From assembly GCF_932526225.1 (NCBI RefSeq), contig NC_064045.1, forward strand, positions 8,126,138 to 8,190,137: a stretch of DNA of 64,000 nucleotides, written 5' to 3'. Positions 23,934-36,100 of the stretch are shown one piece after another; the stretch's first letter is position 1, and each line of letters opens with the position of its first letter. Under the pieces are notes generated by a model that was not told where the DNA came from, made no database searches, and worked only from the letters and a program-made list of their open reading frames with translations. This DNA is from Nematostella vectensis (lineage: Eukaryota > Cnidaria > Anthozoa > Actiniaria > Edwardsiidae). Both the position numbers and the translations under genes were made by a program.

Positions 23934-24125
23934 TAGCCTGCTTGCAGGCGGTACTTGGTGTCATCGTCGCGGAAACCCGCTCCGTTCGATGATCGAACGC
24001 TGTTTTGCGCTTACCCCCGTGGTCGTGGACCAGGAACCGTGCCAAAATACAAGATTTGGCGTCCGAACACCGAACGGAGTGGGTTTCCGCGAGGATAACA
24101 CCAAGTACCGCCTGCAAGCAGGCTA
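23934..24125. mobile_element. MITE with TAGCCTGCTTGCAGGCGGTA ends
   Basis: Perfect inverted termini of about 28 bp, TAGCCTGCTTGCAGGCGGTA plus CTTGGTGT, at 23934 and, inverted, ending at 24125. Inner inverted segments (GGAAACCCRCTCCGTTCG) extend the pairing further. Total 192 bp, with no coding capacity. Confidence 0.8.
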
Positions 24126-24288
24126 CGCTTACCACAGATTTGTCTGCGAAGTAGACGATAATATATATTTTATTCTGATCTGATTTTACGGAACATTTTA
24201 CATGGTTGATTTAACTGAGCGCTATTTCCAGGCGAGACAGTAAGGATCTTGAAATACTTGGTGTTAGTGTTCAACGAATTCGACAATG

Positions 24289-24346
24289 ATAATAGAGCTT
24301 GGAAAACTATCGACAATGATAATAGAGATTGGAAAACTATTGTGTT
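24289..24346. repeat. 30-bp direct duplication
   Basis: CGACAATGATAATAGAGNTT followed by GGAAAACTAT is present twice in tandem with a single difference. Confidence 0.7.
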
Positions 24347-24437
24347 TTTGTAGTTCTTTTCAAGACTTTGAAGTACTCGTTCTAAGTAGAATGTTAAATG
24401 CTTTCATGATGCAGGGTTTCCCTATCACATACTAACC

Positions 24438-24600
24438 ACAGGTAGCCCAGGTAATCGTGAAGCTTGTTTGTAGCTTCGAATCGGCTTTTCTTAGAGGTAA
24501 AACGAGTGGATTGAAGTAGCGATTCCTTGTGAAATGTTGCCAATAAAATTGCCTTAAAACTTAGAACATGTCTTGCTGTTGTCAAATGTATGTATAATAA
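24438..24600 (+). repeat. GGTAGCCCAGG dispersed repeat, copy 1
   Basis: A block of about 160 bp from CACAGGTAGCCCAGG to TGTTGTCAAAT. It contains AATAAAATTGCCTTAAAAC and recurs at 31423-31575 in the same orientation and partially, inverted, at 25460-25556. It looks SINE-like, but I see no clear Pol III promoter. Confidence 0.6.
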
Positions 24601-24640
24601 CTGTTAGGGGTGGTTTTCTTCGCGAAATATATAGCTCTCA

Positions 24641-24790
24641 CTGCTTGCAGGCGGTATTCGGTGTTATTATTGCGGAAACCCCCTTTCCGTTCGGTGATCG
24701 GGCGCCATCTTGGTATCCAGGGTATAAAAGCCTCTGGTACCCAGGGTATAAAAGCGGCTGCTAAGCAGATTAAGTACCGCCTGCAAGCAG
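24641..24790. mobile_element. Second, shorter MITE of the CTGCTTGCAGGCGGTA family
   Basis: Ends are CTGCTTGCAGGCGGTA and TACCGCCTGCAAGCAG. Inside, GGTAYCCAGGGTATAAAAGC occurs twice in tandem. Related to the element at 23934, with a different interior. Confidence 0.72.
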
Positions 24791-25459
24791 GCTATTTTCG
24801 GTAGCACTCAAATCCCGTCGAAATTCGCGAGGAAAATACAACAAACAATATAATTTGATCTCGTAGACCTATGCTAGGGTACAATTACATCCGAGGTATG
24901 GCAAAACATCCGAGCTAAACTATTTTCCCTGGCCGCTAGCCATTTTTTAAAACGAGTGAGTACCAATGAGAATCCTTGACCGACGCCTTTGGACAGTCAC
25001 GCTCGGCTGAACTGGGAGCGAAGTAAACTATTATTACCCTCCCCACCAGGTGGAAAACCTGCGAGGCTGTCACCGGCGCATAGTAATCTGTTATATAAAT
25101 TAAACTAAAATAAGAGATAAAAGATTACTTACCTTGCTCCGAAAACTGATAGTTCTGAATTTTAGACCGTGAAAAAGTATGAAATCCGTTTCGAATGCGA
25201 ATAAGTTTTAAGGCAATTTTCCCGGGTGGGGTTCTTCCCATGTCTACCTGATAGGGATGCTTGTCGTATTTTTTAGGGGTCAAAATCGGGCCTCGGGTAT
25301 TTTTTAGGGGGTATCCACGGAAAAATGGTGGATTATTATTCTTAGAAATGGTACTTTTTAGGGCTTCTGAGGTATTTATAGAGTAGCAATTTTGGGTAGT
25401 GCAGGTATTTTTTAGGGGTATTTTTTCCCGACAAGCATCCCTTTCACTTTTACCCTGAA

Positions 25460-25556
25460 AAATCACCAGCTACTTCAATCCACTCGTATTATAAGAACAG
25501 CCGAACAAACAACGAACAAGCTTCAAACCATTGCCTGGGCTACCTGTGATACAAAC
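25460..25556 (-). repeat. GGTAGCCCAGG dispersed repeat, inverted partial copy
   Basis: Reads AATCCACTCG...GAACAGCCGA...GAACAAGCTTC...TTGCCTGGGCTACCTGTG on the plus strand. This is the reverse complement of the 5' half of the copies at 24438 and 31423. Confidence 0.55.
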
Positions 25557-25821
25557 ATACACCTCTAAATCATTAATAGTGTTAATATCATCACATACAG
25601 AGGGACACAACAGGGTGGTAAAGGGCATTTTCGTGAAACGAGATTTGGTCATTTTTTACCCTACGAGAAACGTGAAATCGTCAATTTCGACGTCTGTGAA
25701 ATAGATCCATATACCCCCATCTACCAGCCTGAACTTAGCTTTGTAACTGTTCTACACAGCACTGTTTATGATTTCAAGAAGACATAGATCATGAAGTCTG
25801 ATGGAGGTATATGATTTTAAT

Positions 25822-26060
25822 GGCGCATTGTCAATAGTTTACTTCCGGAGGGCCGACGAAAACCCCAACCGACAAGAGACAAAAGAAGCCATTAGAATCC
25901 GACCTATCAAACAGGCCATCAGCTCTAAATATCAGTCACCTCCTCTAAGCTACCAATAGACACGCTGCTTCTACAAATTTGGAATATTTTTCGCGTTATC
26001 CGTTAAAAATCACCGGAGATTGTTTTTTCATAACAGAGGCTGCTACCGGCGATAGACCTC
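25822..26060. mobile_element. GCATTGTCA/ACTTCCGG MITE, degraded copy
   Basis: Opens GGCGCATTGTCAATAGTTTA followed by CTTCCGG, and shares the internal blocks GACAAGAGACAAAAGAA, CAGGCCATC and CCGTTAAAAATCACCGGAGA with the copies at 50650 and 62345. The right end is eroded. Confidence 0.65.
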
Positions 26061-26198
26061 TTTTTCAGTAGGAAAATGAAGGCATTTGACTGTTAAATGA
26101 ACGTCTCAGTTACTCGAGGTTTTAAACTTTATTTTGAATATAATTACTTCGTTATTGCATAGTTAGTTACTATGGTTATTGTGTCTTCGTTTTTGCAG

Positions 26199-26450
26199 GG
26201 GGGGGGGGGGGGGGGGGGGTAAGGGGTTATTTTCGTGATCCGTGAACGGCCTTTTTTGCTTATCGTGAGTCGTGAAAAGGACAAATTGGAAACCGTGATC
26301 CGTGAGTGCTATCTTCGCCGTGATTCGTGAAAGGCGAAATTTGACCAGCGTGAATCGTGATCTATGCTCTTTAAAAATCGTGAATCGTGATTTCCGAGTA
26401 AAGATTGATCCTTTTCGTCAGTTTAACAGTTTATCGTGAAACGTGATTTC
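26199..26450. repeat. Poly-G tract and degenerate CGTGA-type repeats
   Basis: A G-run of about 21 begins at 26199. It is followed to about 26450 by loosely repeated CGTGATCCGTGA / CGTGAATCGTGA / CGTGAAACGTGA motifs. The CGTGAGTC theme is also the core of the 33-bp minisatellite at 31981. Confidence 0.6.
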
Positions 26451-29425
26451 CAATTTTTGAAACTCGGGAAATGTGTATTGTATACATCATGTGTATCCAG
26501 GGGCGCACGCAGGATTTTACCACGTTGCAGTCAAAGCATTCATTAGCTGAATGAGGGCGTGGGCTCTCATCCCGCATCCTCGTGAAGATCTCATACCTCC
26601 CGCTTTTGGGCTGGAAATTTTGCCTTTTGAAAAAACAATTGTAAATTCTTCTACCAGCCATTTCGAGCAGCAAGCTGTGTTTGTTTGGGATTGAAATTAT
26701 ATACGCGTTACATCGATCGCAAGTTAATCATTCATTTACACAAAAATGTTTTTACATAACAATATATTTCGAAATCATCTGTGGAATACCATGATTAAGT
26801 AAATTTTAGTTTTTCTCATCATCATTTATATAAAACTACGTACATAAAAATAAATGAGTAAATTAATTTTTTTTCCCTCAATATGTAAATAAGATCGCCA
26901 AATTTTTTGCAGTCCAGTGACTGCAAACCTACGATCGCCATGTTTACAACACTGTATGCCCTTTCTTTAGTCAAAACTCTCAGATATATTCATGTATGCT
27001 TTACGATAATATATAGACTTGGGCACTGCCTAAAAGCGGAGCCAGCATAGAAAGAATGTTTTTTAATGAGATTAAAAAAGCAATTTTTACTGCCATGTAA
27101 TTATGAATTGTATTGGCCCCTACAAATGGATCAAGCAAGTAATCATTCAGTAATATTAAATATGCAGTATGAAAGTACTAAACCTGGTGTAAAAAAGGCT
27201 GTCAAAATTCAAGGTGCCTTAGTTGATGACAATGTTTTTCAAGAGTCTAATGGTCAATTCTTATTTGTTCCACTATGCATATTTTTTATCAAAACAGCAT
27301 AATAACAATCTTTGACCTTGTAAAGAATATATTAAGGATGTAACAGCATTTCAAATATTTAGATGCCATTCTGTAGTTTCCATGTACTGCAACTGATTAT
27401 TCAGAAGAATGTGTTAAATTAATACATATTAGTGCACCCACCCTTTGGCCAGTTGTTTTTAGAAACCCTGGATCCACCCATACCAGCTACTCAAAAATGA
27501 ATGCAATGGAGGATAATACTAAATTACTGAAAGTTCTTTAATTTCAAACCAAACCATGTTCATTCAGTTATGTTTGGGGTAGAGAGGAATAAATAAACAA
27601 ATAAACAGAAAGTCAATGGGGAGTTGAAAGGGAGAAATGTGACTCTATTTGAAAAAATGTCATATCAATATTTGGGTGACCTTCAAATCCGCTCGGTCAA
27701 TTTCTTGGAGGCCTGGGTCTAAGGTCTTTTCAAGATGAGTGCGATAAAAATTTGATTTTAAAAGCGATCAGGGATTTTTTGACAAATTCTTACAGCGAGT
27801 TTCAGATTGACAGGAATCAGCATTTTTCATCATATTTTCTGGAGAGCAGTGAGCGGAAAAACTTTAGCTCTCCTAAATATGGGCATCAATGTCCATGTAA
27901 GGCAATGCAAACGAAGGACACTATCCGTGGGAATATGTTTTATATGAATCTACTCTAAAAAAAATATATGACAAAAATGCAATAATAGCTTGACTGAGCA
28001 CTTTCCTAACATTTTCCCCTTTCCCTATTACCTTTAAGTTTGATATAAAACTGTTTTCTTTATATATTTATTATTGAAAAAGCACAAGTTTGTTATCTTT
28101 ATATAATTTATTAAGTAAGTACCTTGCCCTAATAAAAACCCTTTTATAGAAGTTCCATTCATGTACACTACTACACTAGCACTAGGTGCATTCTGACCGG
28201 CTTTGCCCTTGCAAAGAAACAAATAATGGATGAAACAGCATTCCAAAGACAGACCGATATATAGTTAGATACACTTCAGGTGCCACTTACTAGTGATACT
28301 CCATCACCAAGGAAATTAAAATCTACAAATATACCTCAGTCATGCATTACATATTGGTGAACCCACCCTTTAGCATGGTGGCCTGCTGTTTTTATTTTAT
28401 TTTATTTTATTTTATAGAAACCCTGCAGCTGGATCCACACATGCTAATGCTACTACAAAATTAAATGCAATCAAATGAAGGAGAACAAATTGACTTGGGA
28501 AGCAAATTAAAAACAAATCCTCGATATTACTGATTAGTGCTAAATGAAAATGTCTAATTTCAAACCTAACCTATTTTATTTATTCAGGGTGCAAAGGGGA
28601 AAACAGCAAATAATTATCAATTGCATATAAAAATAGTCAATAGAGAGAGAAAAAAGAACCTGGACTATATTTTTTTTAAAAACTTTAACACTATTGCAAC
28701 AACTTGATTGGGCACTCTCCTATCATTTTCCCTTTCCTCATTATCTTTAGGTTGATAAAAAATGTTTTACATATTTACAGTATCATTGACACAAAGTATC
28801 TTGCTCTAAAAACCCTATTACACTTATACTGCTGTATCAAAGTAAGAAAGCCGGCTATATTTGCCTATTCTTATATCTTCCAGCCTTTAGCATCAAGCAT
28901 GACCCTCAGGTAGTCCTTGGTTGGTTTAACCTAATTAAAAGTGAAAACAATTAACTTGGGTATTTGTTTTCCTTTCAAATTAATATTTTTATCATCCCAT
29001 ATAACCTTACTAATCTTCTGTAACTATTAGAATAAAAATAAATAAACACATTAGATAGTATGCAAGATGCAGACAATATAAGCTTGAGCAAAAAAATATA
29101 TAGGTTGCATTTTTTGTTTTTTATTTTGGATGAAAAAATTCTCTTTTAACTGTAAAGTACTTATGATAATGTTGAAAAATTTGCTGTATCTTCAAAATGA
29201 CTAAATACACAGGATATAAAGACAAGAAAGGTCTTCTTTAGCAATATATAACAGGATGATATTTGTCAGCCTTGATTAAATATCTCAACGCTGTCAATAA
29301 AGTAAAGAGAGAACGAAGAATATCAAAGGATGTTGTTATGCTCAAATTGCTTGTTAGACCACAAATTCTCAGTTTAAATGCTCGGTTACTGTAAGCTGAG
29401 TTGCATTATACCAAGATAAATTAAT
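26451..29425. other. AT-rich intergenic region with an old duplication
   Basis: No gene recognised. A diverged direct duplication of roughly 0.95 kb is visible. CACCCACCCTTTGGCC...AGAAACCCTGGATCC (from 27432) corresponds to AACCCACCCTTTAGC...AGAAACCCTGCAGCTGGATCC (from 28360). GCACTTTCCTAACATTTTCCC (27999) corresponds to GCACTCTCCTATCATTTTCCC (28711). Confidence 0.5.
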
Positions 29426-29729
<304 letters not shown>

Positions 29730-31089
29730 GACTAAAACAGTACATTATTATACAGCTCTGTTTCGAAACTAAGGTCTTAAATGAAAGTAATGAACTTGCA
29801 CTAGCGGTGTGTGCCGGAAGGCTGTTCCAATCTGGAATAGTGTTGGTGTTTTTGTTTGAGCGATTGGTTTTGGGAAAAAAGTGAAAAAAACAAACGAGCA
29901 TTATAAAAGCACAACAATAAATGAAAAAAAATGTCATATTCAAAATGCAAATCATCGTCAAAAACTCACCTTGGCAGTGTTTTTTTTGTCGCTTTATGTT
30001 TGTCGCCTAGTGGTTGTGTTCGCTTTTTGTTAGAAACCGTGATCTTTCTGCTAGCAAGGAACTCGTCAACACAAGTGAATGATTTTTATAGCTGAAAACA
30101 GACATCAATCAAAGGCCTTTTCCTCTCAGGATCTCCTTACATAGATATAGACGTGAATGAATATAGAATGGTATTTTAGAGCCTCTCCTCTTTGTCCTCT
30201 TTTAGCTGCTGCTGCTGCCACGGGCGGGATTTTACATCGGCTCGTATTTCAGACAAATGTTTCCTCAAAAACTTCAGCCGATTTGAACCATTTGAATCTC
30301 ATTAAATACTATTTTCAAGCTGCCTTTCTTCTATGAATACACGAACTTTGCAGCACAAAGCGAGGCGGTAAAAAACACACAACAGCGTAAGACTAGTGGG
30401 GCCTGGGAGTTGCACGATTGACTGGATGGATGGATGGATGGATTGTGACACACAGGGTACCCGCGTGATGACAACCAAAACCAAGTCGCATAGCTATACC
30501 ATATTTCTATACCTATGGAGCTCCGGAGCGCCGCGCTGGTTACGCTACAAACTTTTAGCCTCAATGTGATCAAATGTGGGTCTTATTCTCCGATATCCGA
30601 ATAAATAGTGTCGATAAAACATGGAATAAGCCACATACAGTACAGCAAAATACTGTCTTGTAGTCGCTTGGTCAATGTCGCGATAAGCCAAAATTCTTGG
30701 TTTTTTATCATTGCTGGCCGCTAAAGCAATTTTACTCCTATAATCAACAGGCCCATTGCCTTAAAGATTCATACTATCGCTGCAAATTGCATTCAACTTT
30801 GGTCGATAATTTCGTAAAATATGGCATTTTGAAGGGGTTTTCACACCCCATATCGCGCAAAAGAAAACAAAAAACAACAAAGGAAAAAGTTCAAACAAAG
30901 CATGACCATCCTAAGCATTGAATAAATGACGTTCTTGATACGCCGCAAAGAAAGGTCAAACCACAAGGGCAGAAAAAAACAAAAATCGTTGAATGTCATT
31001 AGTATTCTTGAATGCGACATTCCGTCTAGGGTGTGATCACGATTGTTGAGCGGGAAATATTATGTTGAATGTGATTTTGTTTCTTGAGT

Positions 31090-31262
31090 GTTATCTAGTT
31101 CTTTGAATTATGAAAACTGCCCTTGAATGTGAATGTGATTATAAGTGCTGAATGTGATTTCACTCGTTGAATGTGATTACAAGTGTTGAATGTGATTTCA
31201 CTCGTTGAATGTGATTACAAGTGTTGAATGTGATTTCACTCGTTGAATGTGATTGGTATCAT
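31090..31262. repeat. TGAATGTGATT minisatellite
   Basis: TGAATGTGATTTCACTCGT and TGAATGTGATTACAAGTGT alternate, giving a dimeric unit of about 38 bp with 3 clear copies plus degenerate edges. Confidence 0.8.
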
Positions 31263-31422
31263 TTGAATGTGGCTATTACTGCGACATTCCGCAGCATTTA
31301 ATAACAATAGCATAATTTTCTCTTTGCATATTTTCCATTCGTTTATTTTGCTATTCGTTTATTTTACTATTCTTAGTATAAATCGATGTAAATTACCGTC
31401 GCTTTTAGCACAGTTCACCACA

Positions 31423-31575
31423 GGTAGCCCAGGCAATGGTTGCTTGTTCGTAGCTCGGAATTCGGCTGTTCTGAGAGGGCACGAGTAAAGCGTTTTTTGT
31501 GTGAAATTTTGTCAATAAAATTGCCTTAAAACTAAGAAGATGCCTTGTTGTTGTCAAATTCACGTGTAATACACG
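31423..31575 (+). repeat. GGTAGCCCAGG dispersed repeat, copy 2
   Basis: CACAGGTAGCCCAGGCAATG...GTCAATAAAATTGCCTTAAAAC...TTGTTGTCAAATTCACG matches the 24438 copy with scattered changes. Confidence 0.6.
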
Positions 31576-31980
31576 ATTTGGGGGGGGGGGGGGGTTTCTT
31601 AATTTATGACTTCTCTCCCCCTACTAAGGAAAGAAACAAGGTTGGAGGCGCCATTTTCGGTAGCACCCAAATACCGCCGAAATACCCGATTACCGGGTAC
31701 GGGTTGGTTTTCTTATCGGGTATTTTAATTTACCCGTTGTTTTACCGCCGTGGCCCTAAAGCTCAATTGGTCCGAGGAATCATATATTTGCGTTTTCAAT
31801 GTCGTATGTACTTGTACAAGCCTTGGTATAAAGAGCCATCATCTATCATTTTTTTTAGATTTGATAAGATTCGCCTCATCTGAATAGTCATCTTCGCAAA
31901 GTTCCTCCGATATGTCCTTTGTACAGTCTTCAAATCGACCATCCTGTGTCTAGCGCATAGTCACGAACGCCTTGCATCTT

Positions 31981-32668
31981 TCACGAACAGACCGGGATCT
32001 AGTACCCCGTGACTCACGAACTGACCGGGATCTAGTACCCCGTGACTCACGAACCGACCGGGATCTATTAAACCGTGATTCACGAACAGACAGGGATCTA
32101 TTACCCCGTGACTCACGAAACGACCGGGATCTAGTACATCGTGACTCACGAACCGACCGGGATCTAATACCCCGTGATTCACGAACCGACTGGGATCTAG
32201 TACCCCGTGACTCACGAACCGACTGGGATCTAGTACCCCGTGACTCACGAACCGACCGGGATCTAGTACCGCGTGACTCACGAACAGACCGGGATCTAGT
32301 ACCCCGTGACTCACGAACCGACTGGGATCTAGTACCCCGTGACTCACGAACCGACTGGGATCTAGTACCCTGTGATTCACGAACCGACCGGGATCTAGTA
32401 CCGCGTGACTCACGAACCGACCGGGATTTAGCACCCCGTGACTCACGAACAGACCGGGATCTAGTACCGCGTGACTCACGAACCGACCGGGATTTAGCAC
32501 CCCGTGACTCACGAACAGACCGGGATCTAGTACCCCGTGATTCACGAACCGACCTGGATCTATTACCCCGTGATTCACGAACCGACCGGGATCTAGTACC
32601 CCGTGATTCACGAACCGACCGGGATCTAGTACCCCGTGACACACGAACCGACCGGGATCTAGTACCGC
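31981..32668. repeat. 33-bp minisatellite, about 21 units
   Basis: The unit is CGAACCGACCGGGATCTAGT followed by ACCCCGTGACTCA. 33 is a multiple of 3, and frames stay open on both strands (11-residue repeat DSRTDRDLVPR on plus). There is no codon-position bias in the variation and no flanking gene structure, so I treat it as non-coding. Confidence 0.92.
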
Positions 32669-32937
32669 CAGGGGAAACGTGCCGACAAGGGGAAATTCAT
32701 TAAAACTACGAGTAGCCCAAGGCCAAAAAATCTTGTGCTCTCAAAATGATAACATACTTTTACACAGTTTGAGGGTATTGCTTTGAGTTAAAATAAATAT
32801 AGTTTGCGCCGCAGTGAACAAACAATTTTCAAAGTTTGAGAAACTATAAAGGAATGCCTCAAAGGTTGAAATTGACATGTAAAATCACTAAAATACGTAC
32901 AAACCAAGTAGTTCATTCCAGAACAAGATTTAATAAC

Positions 32938-32943
32938 TTTATT
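32938..32943 (-). terminator. Probable polyadenylation signal of the LRR gene
   Basis: AATAAA on the minus strand, about 170 bp past the LRR stop codon at 33114. The stretch 32669-33113 shows nothing else. Confidence 0.5.
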
Positions 32944-33113
32944 GACGTAACTTTATCAGACAGTAACAATTTTATTATTCCAATGCATTTATATCGCAAC
33001 GGATGACTGCTAAATCATGAAACAAACAGTTATATTGTCTTTTCTTGTTAAAAATAAAACGACCTTCTCTGCAAACAGTTCATTCTTTCGTCAAATCTAA
33101 ACCACATGCATCA

Positions 33114-36100
33114 TTAATCATCAACATCATCAAACTGACCATCTCCATGGCAACTACTTTCTCCATGGCTACGCCCACTGCACCCAAAACCTCCCCAGTC
33201 AACAACTGTATTCAAATAAACAGAGTCATACTTAGCCGAGGCAGTGAATGCTTGGCTTGCAGGGGGATAACTAGAAATCAGACATTTCAGCTGATTCCTG
33301 ACCGACATGTCCACCATCTTAGTAGGCGGGGCTGGTGCATGCGCATTAGGATTACTGATATAGCTTGCTTCAATCTCCAGGTCCCAGTCTTCACCTGATG
33401 CGGCAATGTCATCTGTGTGATTTGTTGACTCCTTTCCCTCGCTGGCATCTTCAAATATGTCGGTAATGTAGTTCGGGGTGTAGTTAAAATGGGTGCTGGA
33501 GAGGTAGGATTCTTCAATAGCGTGTGACGAGTCGGTGTCAGCCTCTCGCTCCCCTGGACCTGTAATGATAAAGTAGGTGTTCATCATTAGAGACGTAGCA
33601 GGCCACGTTAGATTGGGGAGGGTGGCACAATACAGACATAGAAACACATAGACACAGACATAGACATAGGTAAAATATTGGAGCGCGGCACTGTCCACCC
33701 TTACTGGTCGTTTCTTTATTATTTTTGAAAATATTGGGGGGGGGCACATGCCCCCGTGCCCCACCCCCTGCTACGGCCCTGATCATGGAAGATAGAAAAA
33801 CCGTCCAAACCTAAAATAAAAGTAAAACAGCAACAGGCAAGAAGTCTAATTGTATTCAAAAGGTGCTGAATTGCTATAATTAGATAAAATGGACTAATTA
33901 CTGGGATGGTCAATATTCTATCAATATTCATTCAAACTAACAGACCGATATTTGGTGCTTTTTATAGGTCAGCACCTTGGAGAGAAATGACATGATCGGG
34001 AGCTATTTCAGTGCTTGCAATTAAAAACTCTGAAAGGATTTTGAATGACTGAAGACAGAAGGCCATTTAGGTGTTGGAAATCGTTGTAGAGAGTTCGCAG
34101 AATAAAGAAAAGTGCCGTAAGCCTTGTTGATCTAATTGTTTTGGTCATTCAATTGTAAAGCACCATTGGATTTTTAAGAAATAGCGCTATTTTAATTATT
34201 GTTATAATAATTATTATATTATCATTACTATTGTTATTGTTATTGTTATTGTCATTGATTTTATTATTAATACCATTATTTGTGGTTTAAAATACTGTGG
34301 TTTGCTATTTGGCCTTTTTGGTACCAATCAAGTGTAACCTCAGTGCATGTGGTCTCGCACCTTCCCCCTGTCTCTCTCTCCTGCCCAGCCCTTTACCTGC
34401 TTGGGAACTCAAAACACTTGTATCCAGCTACCTGCATCCCCTCATACATCCCTCATCTCTCCTTTAAAGTTTAATCGACCTCCAAATAGACAGACAGTAA
34501 CCGCATCAAGTGCTTATGCCTGTACATCTCCTCGCATTAGCCAATCCCTCTCTAGATAGACTAGGCATGCCTGATAGACCTTCAAGTGTTCTCCCCCCCT
34601 TACCTGTATGCAGGGGTTTTGATTTAGGCTAAGGGGGCAGCAGAGCTGCCAGTTACTATATTCCACCCCCTACTTATCAATATCCACTGCCTGCTTTGAA
34701 ACTTAAAGAAACCCCTGTGTATGAGTCCTCCAAATAGACCACGCCTCATAACCTTTTCAAGATCAGCCTTCTGTCCCCCTCTTACCAGTATGCGACCTCC
34801 AGATAGACAAGCCACGCCTCATAGCCCTTTCAAGTGCTGCCTCACTATACACTGTCTCCTCACACTCCTCCTCTTCCTCCCCTCCATTGCTCTGTGCTTC
34901 CTCAGGATTCTCAAGAAGCTCTGCAATGCTCTGACTGAAGTCCTCCCCAGCAAGCTTATCTCCACGGACTTTGCCTCGCCAGTTTTCCTTTAGGGCTGGG
35001 TCCTTTTCTGGGTAGAGCACCTTAAATACAGTACAACACAGTATGTATAATTATTACATAATTACTTGAAGGCAACCACAGAGGGCTGGAAAGCATGTCT
35101 ATTCTTGACATCAATTCGCAGTAGTGTATTAGGGTTGGAATCAATTTTTCATGTCCATTCACATTCATGTGATAAAAGCTTCCAGCATGTTACTGGTTTG
35201 ATTGCATGGTTTGTGAAGGTTGTGAAGGTGTCAAATTTTCATGCTCGATTTTTAGCAATTCAGTTGTCAATTTTAAAGCATGTAAGAGATGTTCATATGG
35301 GAGTCAATTTTTCATGACCTTTCATGTCACCAGAGCGTCCAACACTTGAGGTTTTTTGGCATCTTATGCATTACATTCTTGAAACAATCCTCATTAAAAA
35401 AATAAAACTGCAAAATCCAAAGAAATCCACCATTTTTGTCAAACAATGTCTATTCTCCTTGTAACCTCTCTAGTAGTAATAACGCAACACTTAGGATTCT
35501 GCCATAGCTCATAGCATTTCCCTATATGAAAGATATTCCTAAAAAATTTTTTGTTTGACTTGTCATGTTCTGACCTTTGTATTTTGTATTAATGTAAAAA
35601 TATAGTATATTGAAATTCAATTAAGACTATTTTTAAAAAAATCCTTAGATTTATACTGCAGCTTTGTACAATGATTTTGTATTTTCTACTGTCATCACTG
35701 ACATACATGCTATTCTGTAGCTATGCCTATGTACATAAAAAATAAAGGTAAGAGACATTTGGAGATGGAATTCACAATGCAATGGAAGTAAAAGGCACCC
35801 AAATGGATTTCTCTGTTAGAAAAAAGGCAACAAACTTATAAGGCAACAAACCTAGATGTCATGATTGCTTGTGATCGCTTCAACGCGTTAAACAAAAACA
35901 TAACTTCAACTTTCGGTATTTTCAAACACTTGCCAACTTTGTTAAACTGCTAAATTGCTTTCTGGCTTCTATATTTAAAATCATTCAAGTGTTTCAATTG
36001 CTCAGCACTGAAATGTTTTCTAATGACCAATCAAAATGCACCAAATGTAATTTCGTTTGTTTAAGTGATGTAAGCCAGAAACCAGTTCAGCAGTTAGAAA

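Larger units (their letters stand above)
29730..31980. other. Intergenic region, no gene recognised
   Basis: Holds a short (TGGA)n at about 30423, the TGAATGTGATT repeats at 31090-31262, the dispersed repeat at 31423 and a G-run at about 31580. No supportable coding exon. Confidence 0.5.

Noticed and set aside
31950-32703. 227-243 codon frames on both strands
   Set aside because: Created by the 33-bp repeat; open simultaneously on both strands, with no splice or start context.
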